This document shows, one piece after another, positions 50,889 through 59,316 of a stretch of 64,000 nucleotides of DNA (the first letter of the stretch is position 1; each line of letters starts with the position of its first letter). A program made the position numbers and the translations under genes. The stretch is from Lysinibacillus odysseyi 34hs-1 = NBRC 100172 (lineage in GTDB: Bacteria > Bacillota > Bacilli > Bacillales_A > Planococcaceae). The notes below the pieces were generated by a model. The model was not told the DNA's origin and did no database searches. It saw only the letters and a program-made list of their open reading frames with translations. The stretch is from NCBI RefSeq assembly GCF_001591965.1, contig NZ_BCVX01000005.1:1-64000 (forward strand). The letters are read 5' to 3'.

Positions 50889-51170
50889 ATGTATATAACT
50901 ATTTTCTATATGTTTATTTTAGCGGTTTTTATCAGTGCGATTGGCGGCTTCTTGCTTTATAAAATGTTTCTTAAGTTCTTCCAATCACCACTATCCCTAA
51001 TTTATATAGTAGGGGGCATACTCACTTTAGTAATAAGCTATCCAATAACGAAATTGCTGCTATTTGGGGGAATCTGGTACTTCCACCTGCCTGTCACAGG
51101 ACTTGCCCTAATGCTGTATATCCTATTTCTTATAATGTCCAATAAGACCTATGGAGAAGCTCAGCCATAA
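50889..51170 (+). CDS. Small membrane protein, 93 aa
   Basis: The product has three hydrophobic segments (FYMFILAVFISAIGGFLLYK, SLIYIVGGILTLVISYPITK and VTGLALMLYILFLIM). Family not recognised. AAAAGGAGCGGG precedes the ATG. A weak hairpin with TTTTT (ATGCC/GGCAT, near 51211-51242) may end its transcript. Confidence 0.68.
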   Translation: MYITIFYMFILAVFISAIGGFLLYKMFLKFFQSPLSLIYIVGGILTLVISYPITKLLLFGGIWYFHLPVTGLALMLYILFLIMSNKTYGEAQP

Positions 51171-51242
51171 TGGAGGCAGAGTGATACCAGGAAAATATGA
51201 AAAAAAGAGAATGCCATCGTTATCCGGCATCTGAGCTTTTTA

Positions 51243-51291
51243 GTAAAATTAAAAAAGAAGGCAGCACGTATTCCCGATTAATGCTGCCTTC
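51243..51291 (-). terminator. Rho-independent terminator of the MerR-ABC operon
   Basis: GAAGGCAGCA (51257-51266) and TGCTGCCTTC (51282-51291) form a 10-bp stem; on the minus strand TTTTTTAATTTT follows. It lies about 20 bases past the ABC gene stop. Confidence 0.9.
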
Positions 51292-51308
51292 TCCAATATC
51301 TATTTTTA

Positions 51309-53060
51309 TTATGTTTGCATCATAGAGTCATTCTCCCCATGATGCCCTTCTGAAAGCTGCTGCAGCTTTTGATAATACGCGTGGTCAGCCATCAGTTCTT
51401 CATGGGTACCGCTGCCTGTGATCCGGCCGTTTTCCAATACGAGGATTTGGTCGGCGTGCTTGATTGTCGACAGACGATGGGCGATCAGGATAGTCGTTCG
51501 ATCTTTCATCAGCCGTGTCAGTGCCTCCTGAACCGCATGTTCGGATTCATTGTCGAGGTTTGATGTTGCTTCATCAAGAAGGAGGATTTTCGGATTTCGC
51601 AGAATGGCACGTGCTATCGCCAGACGCTGTCTTTGGCCGCCTGACAGCTTCATGCCACCTTCCCCAACCTGTTCATCAAGCTTTTGCTCGAAACGCTCGA
51701 CGAATGACCACGCATTTGCCTGCTTCAGCGCCTCGATTACTTCCTCATCTGTACAATGCTCTTTGCCATACGCTATATTGTCCCTGACTGTGCCGTTCAT
51801 AATCGGACTTTCCTGGGAAACGTAGCCGAATAAAGAACGCCACTCGGTAAGCTCTATTTCATCAATCGGCTGCCCGCCGAAACGGACTGTGCCTTCTGTT
51901 ATATCATAAAACCGTTCCAGTACGGAAAACAATGTCGTCTTCCCGCCGCCGCTTGCCCCAACCAAGGCAGTCGTTCTTCCCTTCGGCAGCAGGACGGATA
52001 AATCCTGTAACACCGGCTTTTCACCGTATTGGAAGCGGACGCCTTCAAACACGATATCCTGCTCTGTAGATGCAAGCGGTTGTTTCCCGCTTTTTTCAAT
52101 AGGTAAAGCGAGCAGCTCATGCAGGCGTTCAGTCGCACCAAGTGCCTTTTGGAAGGCAGTGAAAAACGTTGCCATCTGTGTAAACGGTACGATAATCTGG
52201 ATAAGGTAAATCATGATCGCCACAAGTGCTCCGGCAGAAATTCCGCCTGTTGCCACCTGTGCACCGCCATAGCCGAATAGTAAAATCAGTACAATCATCA
52301 TGACGAAGGTCATAATCGGTGAAAGAATCGCCATAATTTTTGCTTCCTTCAACCCGTAGCGATACAGCTGCCGAATCTGGCCTTTGCCTTTTTCTATTTC
52401 CATGTTCTCAGCCTGATATGCCTTTACCATCCGGATATTCCCCAGCACACGACCCATACTGCCTGTAAAACGTGCCAGCTCATCCTGGTTTGCCAGTGCC
52501 ACTGCATGCATTTTGCTTCCTAACGGCAGCATTGTTAAGACTGTCAGCGGTACAGCAATCAGCATAAGCAATGTCATCTTCCAGTCAATAACGAATAGGA
52601 TGACGACAGAGCCGATAATCGATAATAGACCTGTCACAAAGCTAATTAGATGCTGGGTGATCAATTCCTTCACGACATTTGTATCCTGTGTGATCCGGCT
52701 CATCGTCTCCCCGGATTCATGTTCATCAAAATACGGCATTCGCAGTTTCAGTACATGCCCCCAAATACGGGTGCGGATTGAAGCAACAATTCCCTCTCCA
52801 ATAGATGTCATGAGATAGAAGGCGAATCCAGAGAGCACTGCCTGCCCAAAAAGCGCCAGTGCGGCAACTGCTATTAGTTTGTAGGAAAGGCCCCCCTCTG
52901 AAAAGCCGTTAATCATCTGCATCGTCACGAGCGGTACAAGCAGTCCCGCAACAGTTTCTAATATACCGATGAAAAAGGCAAAACCAATTCTTCCTTTCGG
53001 AGGATGCGCCTCCTTTATTAAGCGGAATAATTTCCCTGGCTGAAATTTAGGCTTCTCCAT
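51309..53060 (-). CDS. ABC multidrug-type exporter (half transporter, permease plus ATPase)
   Basis: The 583-residue protein has six membrane segments in residues about 20-310 and a C-terminal ATPase: Walker A VGASGGGKTTLFSVLERF (about 368), Q-loop GYVSQESPIMNG, signature KLSGGQRQRLAIARAIL (about 472), Walker B ILLLDEATSNLD and switch histidine IAHRLST. It resembles homodimeric LmrA/BmrA-type drug exporters. GGGAGCAGAGAAA precedes the ATG, which overlaps the merR stop by 14 bases. Control by the adjacent MerR regulator implies induction by a toxic compound. Confidence 0.93.
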   Translation of the reverse strand: MEKPKFQPGKLFRLIKEAHPPKGRIGFAFFIGILETVAGLLVPLVTMQMINGFSEGGLSYKLIAVAALALFGQAVLSGFAFYLMTSIGEGIVASIRTRIWGHVLKLRMPYFDEHESGETMSRITQDTNVVKELITQHLISFVTGLLSIIGSVVILFVIDWKMTLLMLIAVPLTVLTMLPLGSKMHAVALANQDELARFTGSMGRVLGNIRMVKAYQAENMEIEKGKGQIRQLYRYGLKEAKIMAILSPIMTFVMMIVLILLFGYGGAQVATGGISAGALVAIMIYLIQIIVPFTQMATFFTAFQKALGATERLHELLALPIEKSGKQPLASTEQDIVFEGVRFQYGEKPVLQDLSVLLPKGRTTALVGASGGGKTTLFSVLERFYDITEGTVRFGGQPIDEIELTEWRSLFGYVSQESPIMNGTVRDNIAYGKEHCTDEEVIEALKQANAWSFVERFEQKLDEQVGEGGMKLSGGQRQRLAIARAILRNPKILLLDEATSNLDNESEHAVQEALTRLMKDRTTILIAHRLSTIKHADQILVLENGRITGSGTHEELMADHAYYQKLQQLSEGHHGENDSMMQT

Positions 53061-53805
53061 TTTCTCTGCTCCCTTCTACTTCAGTTGACATCAGATTCAG
53101 CCGTTTAACGACTTCGTCAATCCAGGCATCTTCCTCCGGAGTGAATGGCGATGGAAAAAGGACTTCATCGAGCTGGATATCAGTCCCTCGTGTTGCTTCC
53201 ACCACCTTCTCCATCAAACCTGGCGGGACCATATCGATGAACTGCAGTAAGATGCCTTCCAGCTCTTTATCCGTTGCCTTGTTCTGAAACGCCTGCTTCA
53301 GCTGCCTCGTAATCTTTATAAACTTGCGGTTAACCTCTGCTATTTCCTCCGGATTATAGTCATACAGCTCTTCGACGATATCCTCGGGCAGCACATTCTT
53401 CAGCCAGTCCTTCTGTTCATTTTCCATCCGCAGGTTTTGAATGAGCGCGAGAAAGACATCGGACTCGACCGCTTCCCCATCTTCTGATAGCTTAACTGCA
53501 TAATCGAGTGTACGGATGGTCTGTTCAATCTGCTCTTTCTTTCTCTCCAGCTGTTCTTTCTGGTACAAAAGCGATGTGTGAAGATTCCAATCATTCTCAT
53601 CGATGAATGTCTCGATGTCCTCCAGCGAGTAACCAAGGAATTTTAATGTCATAATTTTCTGCAGCGTAATGATATCTTCATCCTTATAATACCTGCGCCC
53701 GCTTTCCGATACGTAGGAAGCCTTCAGCAGGTTCTTCTCGTCATAGTAGCGGAGCGTCCTGATTGTAACACCTGTCTTTTTTAAAAATGCACCGATTGCA
53801 TACAT
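53047..53805 (-). CDS. MerR family transcriptional regulator
   Basis: The 252-residue protein has a MerR DNA-binding domain (IGAFLKKTGVTIRTLRYYDE, LLKASYVSESGRRYYKDEDI, about residues 4-45), a dimerising coiled coil (YQKEQLERKKEQIEQTIRTL, about 80-105) and a C-terminal domain of about 130 residues that lacks metal-binding cysteines; it may bind a drug-like ligand, as in TipA/BmrR relatives. It is the first gene of a two-gene operon with the exporter. Its promoter has the 19-bp spacer typical of MerR targets, with a palindrome inside, so it should control its own operon. Confidence 0.88.
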   Translation of the reverse strand: MYAIGAFLKKTGVTIRTLRYYDEKNLLKASYVSESGRRYYKDEDIITLQKIMTLKFLGYSLEDIETFIDENDWNLHTSLLYQKEQLERKKEQIEQTIRTLDYAVKLSEDGEAVESDVFLALIQNLRMENEQKDWLKNVLPEDIVEELYDYNPEEIAEVNRKFIKITRQLKQAFQNKATDKELEGILLQFIDMVPPGLMEKVVEATRGTDIQLDEVLFPSPFTPEEDAWIDEVVKRLNLMSTEVEGSRENGEA

Positions 53806-53837
53806 AGTTGATCCCCTTCTTTTTCGTTGATATGTCC

Positions 53838-53868
53838 ATTATAGAATCTCACGTTACGTGAGAAGCAA
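53838..53868 (-). promoter_or_regulatory. MerR-type promoter with 19-bp spacer and internal palindrome
   Basis: On the minus strand TTGCTT (53863-53868), a 19-bp spacer, TATAAT (53838-53843). The palindrome CTCACGTTACGTGAG (53848-53862) lies within the spacer. Long spacers that the regulator untwists are the hallmark of MerR-family control, so this is the operator of the gene just downstream. Confidence 0.85.
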
Positions 53869-54002
53869 CAAAAAGAATACAATAAATAACGTTATAAATC
53901 AGTGTATATTATTTATTTTTCTACTATATTATAAATCTTCCAACAAATAACGCTTATAATATGGTATTTTGGAATTATTGAAAATAAAGAGGAGGAAAGC
54001 GG

Positions 54003-54536
54003 ATGTTTCCTATACTTGAAACGGAAAGACTGATTTTACGGGAAATCACACAGCATGATAAAGAGGCCATCTTTAGCTGCTTTTCAAATGAGGAATTACT
54101 AAAGCATTATGGCCAGGAAGCATTTACAGATATGGCAGAGGCGGAAGCATTGATTCAACTCTTCTCTTCAAACTACAAAGAAAACAAGGGAATCCGCTGG
54201 GGAATCGAAAGGAAAGGAACGGAAGGGCTCATCGGCACTGTCGGGTTCCATGCTCTTTCCCCTAAACATAAGCGGGCAGAAATCGGCTATGAAATCCATC
54301 CTGACCACTGGCGGAAAGGGTATATATCAGAAGCTGTAAAAGGCATTCTTCAATATGGTTTTCATGAGCTTAGCCTTTCCCGCATCGGTGCCGTCGTCTT
54401 TACGGAAAATGATGCCTCCAATCTGCTTTTGAAAAAGCTGGGATTCGAAAGAGAAGGTGTACTACGGGACTATATGGTCCAAAATGACATTGCGTATGAT
54501 ACGTATGTTTATTCCCTTCTTAAAAACAGCAGATAA
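54003..54536 (+). CDS. GNAT family N-acetyltransferase (RimJ/RimL-like)
   Basis: The 177-residue protein begins FPILETERLILREITQHDKE, a RimJ/L-type start, and has the acetyl-CoA site IGYEIHPDHWRKGYISEAVK (about residues 96-115) and FTENDASNLLLKKLGFEREG (about 136-155). Members acetylate ribosomal proteins or other amines; the substrate is unknown. GAGGAGG lies shortly before the ATG. It converges on dinB with a shared terminator. Confidence 0.88.
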   Translation: MFPILETERLILREITQHDKEAIFSCFSNEELLKHYGQEAFTDMAEAEALIQLFSSNYKENKGIRWGIERKGTEGLIGTVGFHALSPKHKRAEIGYEIHPDHWRKGYISEAVKGILQYGFHELSLSRIGAVVFTENDASNLLLKKLGFEREGVLRDYMVQNDIAYDTYVYSLLKNSR

Positions 54537-54537
54537 C

Positions 54538-54580
54538 CAGCAGCCTCCCATCGTTTGACCGGATGGAAGGCTGCTTTTCC
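54538..54580. terminator. Terminator between the GNAT gene and dinB
   Basis: The arms GCAGCCTCCCATC and GGATGGAAGGCTGC pair with one mismatch around TTTGACC and are followed by TTTTCCC on the plus strand. The stop codon of dinB is at 54582, immediately adjacent. Confidence 0.75.
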
Positions 54581-54581
54581 C

Positions 54582-55820
54582 TTATTTAAAATCATCCAGA
54601 AAGTCCTTGCTGAAGCTTGTGTTGGCCTGGTATTTCCCCGGTCTTTTTCCTTTTACCCCGCGCTGGATAATGCCTTCACCGAATTTACGTTCCAGCTGGC
54701 TCATGACATTGACGATCGGCTCGTCCTTCAGATGCTGTTCGAAACTAAAGATGGACAGCTGCTCGGTGCGGTCTGTCTTGTCGATAACATTGCCGACTGT
54801 TACCCCAAGCAGACGTACGGGCTTTTCCTTCCAATGTTCCATTACGAGGTCTCTGGCAATATCAAAAATTTTCCCTGTTTCATCTGTGCCGTTATTGATT
54901 GTCCGGCTGTTCGTTTGGTTTTTCCAGTCGTTGTATCTGATCTGCGTGCTAATTGTTGTCCCGACCAGCCCTTTTCCCTTCAGGCGGTTACTAACTTTTT
55001 CTGAAAGGGTATAGAGAACATCCTCTATCTCCTTAGGTTCGGTCACATCATAAGGCAGTGTCGTTGAATTGCCGACGCTTTTCGTATCGTAAATGGATTC
55101 CGGGTCTACCAAGCGCTGGTCGTTACCATTTGCCTTCTGCTTCATCCTTTCCCCGTTAATGCCGAAAGTCGTTTTCAACAAATGGCTCTCCGCCTTTGCC
55201 AGCTGTTCGATGGTAAAAATCCCGATACTGTTCAGCTTTTCTGCCGTCTTTTTTCCGACACCATGCATCGTAATGACATCAAGCGGCCAAAGCAGCTCCG
55301 GTACGTCCCGTTTTCTCAGTACGGTAATACCCATCGGCTTTTTCATATCGCTCGCTGTTTTGGCAAGAAACTTGTTCGGGGCAACACCGATCGAGCATGG
55401 CAGTGACAGCTCGTTGTAGATCCGTTCCTGGATTTCCTTCACAACTTCCATCGCATGGCGAGTTTTCGAGAGCTCTGTAATGTCAAGATATCCCTCATCA
55501 ATCGACACGGGTTCAAGAATCTCACTATATTCCTTCAGCAAGGAAAAAAATGCATGAGATGCTGCCCGGTAGCGGTCGAAGTTCGGCGGAATAATGATAA
55601 GCTCGGGACATAGCTTTTTTGCCTCCGGGATGAGCATTGTCGTATAGATGCCGTATGCTCTCGCCTCATAGCTGCACGTGACAATAATGCCGCGTCTTTC
55701 CTTCGGGTTACCAGCGATGGCGAGCGGTTTCCCTTTAAGCGACGGGTCATGCACCTGTTCCACAGAAGCATAAAAACTATTCATATCAATATGCAGGATG
55801 ACTCTCGCTTTATTTTCCAT
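54582..55820 (-). CDS. dinB: DNA polymerase IV (Y-family translesion polymerase)
   Basis: The 412-residue polymerase begins VILHIDMNSFYASVEQVHDP (first catalytic aspartate), followed by YEARAYGI, the YLDIT motif in PVSIDEGYLDITEL (catalytic DE) and GIAPNK-type IGVAPNKFLAKTASDMKKP. The helix-hairpin-helix GVGKKTAEKLNSIGI (about 195) and a little-finger domain follow. The C-terminus lacks a clear QLxLF clamp motif, although EQLSIFSF near residue 365 may serve. Two ATG codons stand behind GGAGG; the one at 55820 has the better spacing. Confidence 0.95.
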   Translation of the reverse strand: MENKARVILHIDMNSFYASVEQVHDPSLKGKPLAIAGNPKERRGIIVTCSYEARAYGIYTTMLIPEAKKLCPELIIIPPNFDRYRAASHAFFSLLKEYSEILEPVSIDEGYLDITELSKTRHAMEVVKEIQERIYNELSLPCSIGVAPNKFLAKTASDMKKPMGITVLRKRDVPELLWPLDVITMHGVGKKTAEKLNSIGIFTIEQLAKAESHLLKTTFGINGERMKQKANGNDQRLVDPESIYDTKSVGNSTTLPYDVTEPKEIEDVLYTLSEKVSNRLKGKGLVGTTISTQIRYNDWKNQTNSRTINNGTDETGKIFDIARDLVMEHWKEKPVRLLGVTVGNVIDKTDRTEQLSIFSFEQHLKDEPIVNVMSQLERKFGEGIIQRGVKGKRPGKYQANTSFSKDFLDDFK

Positions 55821-55887
55821 CATGCACCTCCAACAGACTACGCTTTCTATGTACAACGTCCTTTTTTATTATTATAGCACTACACGT

Positions 55888-55930
55888 AAAAAAGCTTTAC
55901 TGTAAGCAAACCCTTACAATAAAGCTTTTT
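55888..55930 (-). terminator. Rho-independent terminator of the acyl-CoA gene cluster
   Basis: On the minus strand AAAAAGCTTTATTGTAAG and CTTACAGTAAAGCTTTTTT form an approximately 18-bp stem with one wobble, ending in a T-run, about 20 bases after the thioesterase stop. Confidence 0.88.
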
Positions 55931-55948
55931 CGCCCGCTGAAAAAAATG

Positions 55949-56380
55949 TTATACTTCCTGCGCAGAGCCTGTGTCAATATATTCTCGCAGTGTGCGGCGC
56001 AGCTCCGGGAAAATGCCAACCGACCGCTGCTCGATGAAATTGAAGCACACAACAACCGCCCGTCCTCTTGCAAGTAAAGTATCCGTCTTCTTTTCATAGA
56101 TTTCATGAAGAAGAGTGAAGCTTTTCGTTCCGATATGTTCTATCCAGCTTTTAACTGTTAATGTTTGCGCTGCATATGCCTGAGCGATGAAATCACATTC
56201 CGTTCTCGCTAAAATGAAGCTGCGTTCCTCGTTTGCCTGCTCAAAGCCGAAATGAATGTCTGTGAAGAATTTCGTACGCGCTTCTTCTAAATAGCAGAAA
56301 TAGCTCGTATTACTGACATGTCCCCCTGCATCTGTTTCACAAAAGCGAACATATACGTCTACATCTGGAATAGTCTTCAT
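55949..56380 (-). CDS. Acyl-CoA thioesterase (4HBT/hotdog fold)
   Basis: The 143-residue protein has the YbgC/4-hydroxybenzoyl-CoA thioesterase pattern: VYVRFCETDAGGHVSNTSYF (catalytic aspartate about 17) CYLEEARTKFF. It hydrolyses acyl-CoA thioesters. GGGGGCTGAAGGA precedes the ATG. It is the last gene of the leftward acyl-CoA cluster, 36 bases after the MaoC gene. Confidence 0.86.
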   Translation of the reverse strand: MKTIPDVDVYVRFCETDAGGHVSNTSYFCYLEEARTKFFTDIHFGFEQANEERSFILARTECDFIAQAYAAQTLTVKSWIEHIGTKSFTLLHEIYEKKTDTLLARGRAVVVCFNFIEQRSVGIFPELRRTLREYIDTGSAQEV

Positions 56381-56416
56381 TCCTTCAGCCCCCTTCAGAT
56401 CATTTTTGTATGCTGC

Positions 56417-56836
56417 TTACCCGGCCATTCCCACCTCGTACATACGGAATACAACAGTCCCGTTTACCACTTCCTGGCCCTTCTGGTTAACAACTGCTAC
56501 CTTGAATTCCCTTTTGTTTTCTTCTTCCTTGTAAAGGACTGCCTGTAATGTCAGGACATCATCGATAAATACCATGTTTCGGAAACGAATTGCATAATCC
56601 TCGATAAACCCATCCTCCACATAAGGGGTGAACAGCTTTGCCAGGTTGCCCATCGTCCACATGCCATGTGCGATAATGCCCGGCAGTCCGGCATTTGTCG
56701 CTTCCTCGTCAATTGTATGAATCGGATTGAAATCCCCCGATGCTCCAGCATATTTGATTAAATCCAGCCGTGTGACCGGGGGCATCTGCATCTGTTCTAA
56801 TGACTCTCCGACTTTTATCTCTGTCATTGCTGTCAT
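56417..56836 (-). CDS. MaoC family dehydratase (second subunit)
   Basis: The 139-residue hotdog-fold protein contains the hydratase 2 motif: AGASGDFNPIHTIDEEATNA (catalytic D and H, about residues 31-41) and GIIAHGMWTMG. It would hydrate enoyl-CoA double bonds, probably as a heterodimer with the product of the upstream gene, whose stop it overlaps by four bases (ATGA). Confidence 0.87.
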   Translation of the reverse strand: MTAMTEIKVGESLEQMQMPPVTRLDLIKYAGASGDFNPIHTIDEEATNAGLPGIIAHGMWTMGNLAKLFTPYVEDGFIEDYAIRFRNMVFIDDVLTLQAVLYKEEENKREFKVAVVNQKGQEVVNGTVVFRMYEVGMAG

Positions 56837-57282
56837 ACCGGCATCCCCTTTCTTGCAGCTTCATTAATGATAATGATTTGCTCTTCTGTAAAGATCAGCT
56901 CTCCTTGTGCATCTGTTCCTTGGCGTTCAATAACAAGAAAGCCCATCTTCCCGAAAGAGCCTGTCCGCTCATAGTAATTTTTGATTTCCGTCACACCGTA
57001 TACTTCTTCTCCTACAAAAAGAGGCCGCTTATAATGGAACTTCTGCTCCCCGTGTATGAGCCCTTTTGTGGGCAGCACCAGCTCCTCAATCGCTCCGTAC
57101 TCAAGGGTAATCGGAAACGTCGGCGGGGCAATATTACGCCCATACCGTGATGCTTTTCCTGCCTTTTCATCAATATAAATCGGGGCAGGGTCATTGATTG
57201 CTTCTGCAAACTTCTTCACCGCACCTCTTTCTATCACATTTTTCGACGGAGCAGAACGTTTGCCAATCAGCTCTTTAAACAT
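56833..57282 (-). CDS. MaoC-like dehydratase N-terminal-domain protein (first subunit)
   Basis: The 149-residue product belongs to the FAS1-type MaoC N-terminal domain: FKELIGKRSAPSKNVIERGA, NDPAPIYIDEKAGKASRYGR and LIHGEQKFHYKRPLFVGEEV. It lacks the D-x4-H catalytic motif, as usual for this partner subunit. AAAGGAGTGC precedes the ATG at 57282; a longer frame to 57441 overlaps the upstream gene and is rejected. It lies 19 bases after the SDR gene. Pairing with the catalytic MaoC recalls (R)-specific enoyl-CoA hydratase heterodimers of actinobacteria. Confidence 0.83.
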   Translation of the reverse strand: MFKELIGKRSAPSKNVIERGAVKKFAEAINDPAPIYIDEKAGKASRYGRNIAPPTFPITLEYGAIEELVLPTKGLIHGEQKFHYKRPLFVGEEVYGVTEIKNYYERTGSFGKMGFLVIERQGTDAQGELIFTEEQIIIINEAARKGMPV

Positions 57283-57301
57283 GAACAGCACTCCTTTACG
57301 A

Positions 57302-58072
57302 TTAGTTTTTCGGTCCGCCCGCCACATACAGTACTTGACCGCTGACAAATGATGACTGCTCATCCGCGAAGAATAGAACAGCGTTGGCGATATCCTCAGG
57401 CTTTCCGCTGCGTCCGACTGGAATCGTGCTGACCATTGCATCTTTCATTTGTTCGAATGTTATGCCCATTCTCTCTGCTGTCGCCTTTGTCATATCTGTT
57501 TCGATGAATCCCGGTGCCACGGCGTTTACCGTAATGCCGTATTTACCAAGCTCGATAGCGAGTGTCTTCGTAAATCCTTGCAGGCCCGCCTTTGCTGTTG
57601 CATAGTTTGCCTGGCCGCGGTTGCCAAGTGCTGATGTAGAGGACAGATTAATAATGCGGCCGTATTTCTGCTGTGTCATATACACCTGTGCCGCGCGTGA
57701 TGCATAGAACGCCCCCTTCAGATGTACATCCATCACTGTCAGCCAGTCCTCATCTGTCATTTTAAACAGCATATTATCGCGGATGACGCCTGCATTGTTT
57801 ACTAAAATATCAATGGAGCCGAATTTTTCATATACTTCTTTCATCGCCTGCTCGACCTCTTCACGATTCGTTACGCTCGCCGTTTTCGTATAGGCTGAAT
57901 AGCCTACTTCGGTAAATTGTGCAGCCGCTTCATTCAGTGCCTCCTCATTTACGTCAATAATCGCGACATTCGCTCCTTCCATTGCGAACTGCTCGGCGAT
58001 TGCCTTGCCAATGCCTCGGCTTCCCCCTGTAACAAATGCCGTTTTTCCTTCAAATCTTTTGCCTGCTGTCAT
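57302..58072 (-). CDS. 3-oxoacyl-type short-chain dehydrogenase/reductase (FabG-like)
   Basis: The 256-residue SDR has TGGSRGIGKAIAEQFA (residues about 14-29), NNAGVIRD (about 90), IINLSSTSALGNRGQANYATAKAG (serine about 141, YxxxK about 154-158) and the PG motif VNAVAPGFIETDM. It should interconvert 3-hydroxyacyl and 3-oxoacyl thioesters; in this cluster 3-hydroxyacyl-CoA dehydrogenase is the more likely direction. GGGAGGAAATAGAA precedes the ATG. It sits between the acyl-CoA dehydrogenase and MaoC genes. Confidence 0.9.
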   Translation of the reverse strand: MTAGKRFEGKTAFVTGGSRGIGKAIAEQFAMEGANVAIIDVNEEALNEAAAQFTEVGYSAYTKTASVTNREEVEQAMKEVYEKFGSIDILVNNAGVIRDNMLFKMTDEDWLTVMDVHLKGAFYASRAAQVYMTQQKYGRIINLSSTSALGNRGQANYATAKAGLQGFTKTLAIELGKYGITVNAVAPGFIETDMTKATAERMGITFEQMKDAMVSTIPVGRSGKPEDIANAVLFFADEQSSFVSGQVLYVAGGPKN

Positions 58073-58088
58073 TTCTATTTCCTCCCAA

Positions 58089-59264
58089 TCAAATAAACTG
58101 TCCTACCTTGACATGTCCTTTTAATAGATTCCTTGAAATAATCATACGCTGAATTTCATCTGTCCCGTCATAGATTCGCCACAGCCTTGCCTCCCGGTAC
58201 CAGCGTTCAATCGGCAGCTCACGCGTATAGCCCATCCCACCGTGAATCTGCAGTACACGGTCCACAACACGGTTGCCCATATTAGCGCCGTATAATTTAG
58301 CGATGGATGCAAGATGGCGGTTATCCTCGCCCTGATCAAGCGTAAAGGTCGCATTCAGGACAAGCCACTTGGCCGCTTCAATTTCTACAGCAGAGTCGGC
58401 AATCATCCACTGAATTGCCTGGCGGTCAGCAATGGGTCTGCCGAATGTTTCTCTTTCTTTGGCATAGTCGATGGCCATCTGCAGCAGGCGTTCTGCCATT
58501 CCAACAGCTTGGGCACCGACAACCCATCTCGCAAAGCCGATCCATTCCAGTCCCAGATTATATCCTTTATGAAGCTCCCCTAAAATATTCTCCTCCGGTA
58601 CACGGACATTATCGAAAATGAGGCTTGCCGGCCCCCATTCTCCCATCGTATCGATATATTCAGACTTCCAGCCCATGTCCCGGTCAACGATGAAGCATGT
58701 AACACCTTGTGTGCCTGTCTTGTCATGAAGCTCTTTGTCCGTCACCGCGATAGCCATCACAAAATCTGCTTCGTTCCCGCCGGTAATGAAGGTTTTTTCT
58801 CCGTTCAGGACCCACTCCTCGCCGTCTTTTACCGCTGTCATTTTAATATTGCGCGTATCAGAGCCTGCATTTGGCTCAGTCATTGCAAAGCATGATTTTT
58901 TCTCCCCGTTGATTGTCGGGAGTAAGTATTTTTTCTTTTGCTCCTCATTGCCGTAATAGAGGATATTATCTGCCGAACCCCCGAATGAAAATGGCACAAA
59001 GGTTTTTGAAAGCTCCATCAGCACAATGGCGAGCATCATTTGCCCTAAATTGGCACCGCCGTATTCCTCCGGTGTATTGATACCCCAGAAGCCAAATTCC
59101 TTTGCCTTTTGCCTTAGCTCCTGAACCTTTTCTTTCGAAAGGCTTGGCTTACCCTCCCGTTCGTTTTTCAGCACTTCATTTTCCAGCGGCATAAGTTCTT
59201 CCTTCACAAACTTGCGGATTGTTTGCTGTACTAATTTTTGCTCTTCGGTCAATCGTAAATGCAT
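58089..59264 (-). CDS. Acyl-CoA dehydrogenase
   Basis: The 391-residue FAD enzyme introduces the 2,3 double bond into acyl-CoA. Signatures: CFAMTEPNAGSDTRNIKMTA (FAD/substrate loop, about residues 131-150), FITGGNEADFVMAIAVTD, QAIQWMIADSAVEIEAAKWL and, at the C-terminus, QIHGGMGYTRELPIERWYREARLWRIYDGTDEIQRMIISR with the glutamate of YDGTDEIQ as catalytic base. GGGGTGTCTAT precedes the ATG. It is followed after 16 bases by the FabG-like gene. Confidence 0.94.
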   Translation of the reverse strand: MHLRLTEEQKLVQQTIRKFVKEELMPLENEVLKNEREGKPSLSKEKVQELRQKAKEFGFWGINTPEEYGGANLGQMMLAIVLMELSKTFVPFSFGGSADNILYYGNEEQKKKYLLPTINGEKKSCFAMTEPNAGSDTRNIKMTAVKDGEEWVLNGEKTFITGGNEADFVMAIAVTDKELHDKTGTQGVTCFIVDRDMGWKSEYIDTMGEWGPASLIFDNVRVPEENILGELHKGYNLGLEWIGFARWVVGAQAVGMAERLLQMAIDYAKERETFGRPIADRQAIQWMIADSAVEIEAAKWLVLNATFTLDQGEDNRHLASIAKLYGANMGNRVVDRVLQIHGGMGYTRELPIERWYREARLWRIYDGTDEIQRMIISRNLLKGHVKVGQFI

Positions 59265-59316
59265 ATAGACACCCCATTTTCATTAGTGATCTTTCTTATT
59301 TAGCGTGATTTTCTTG

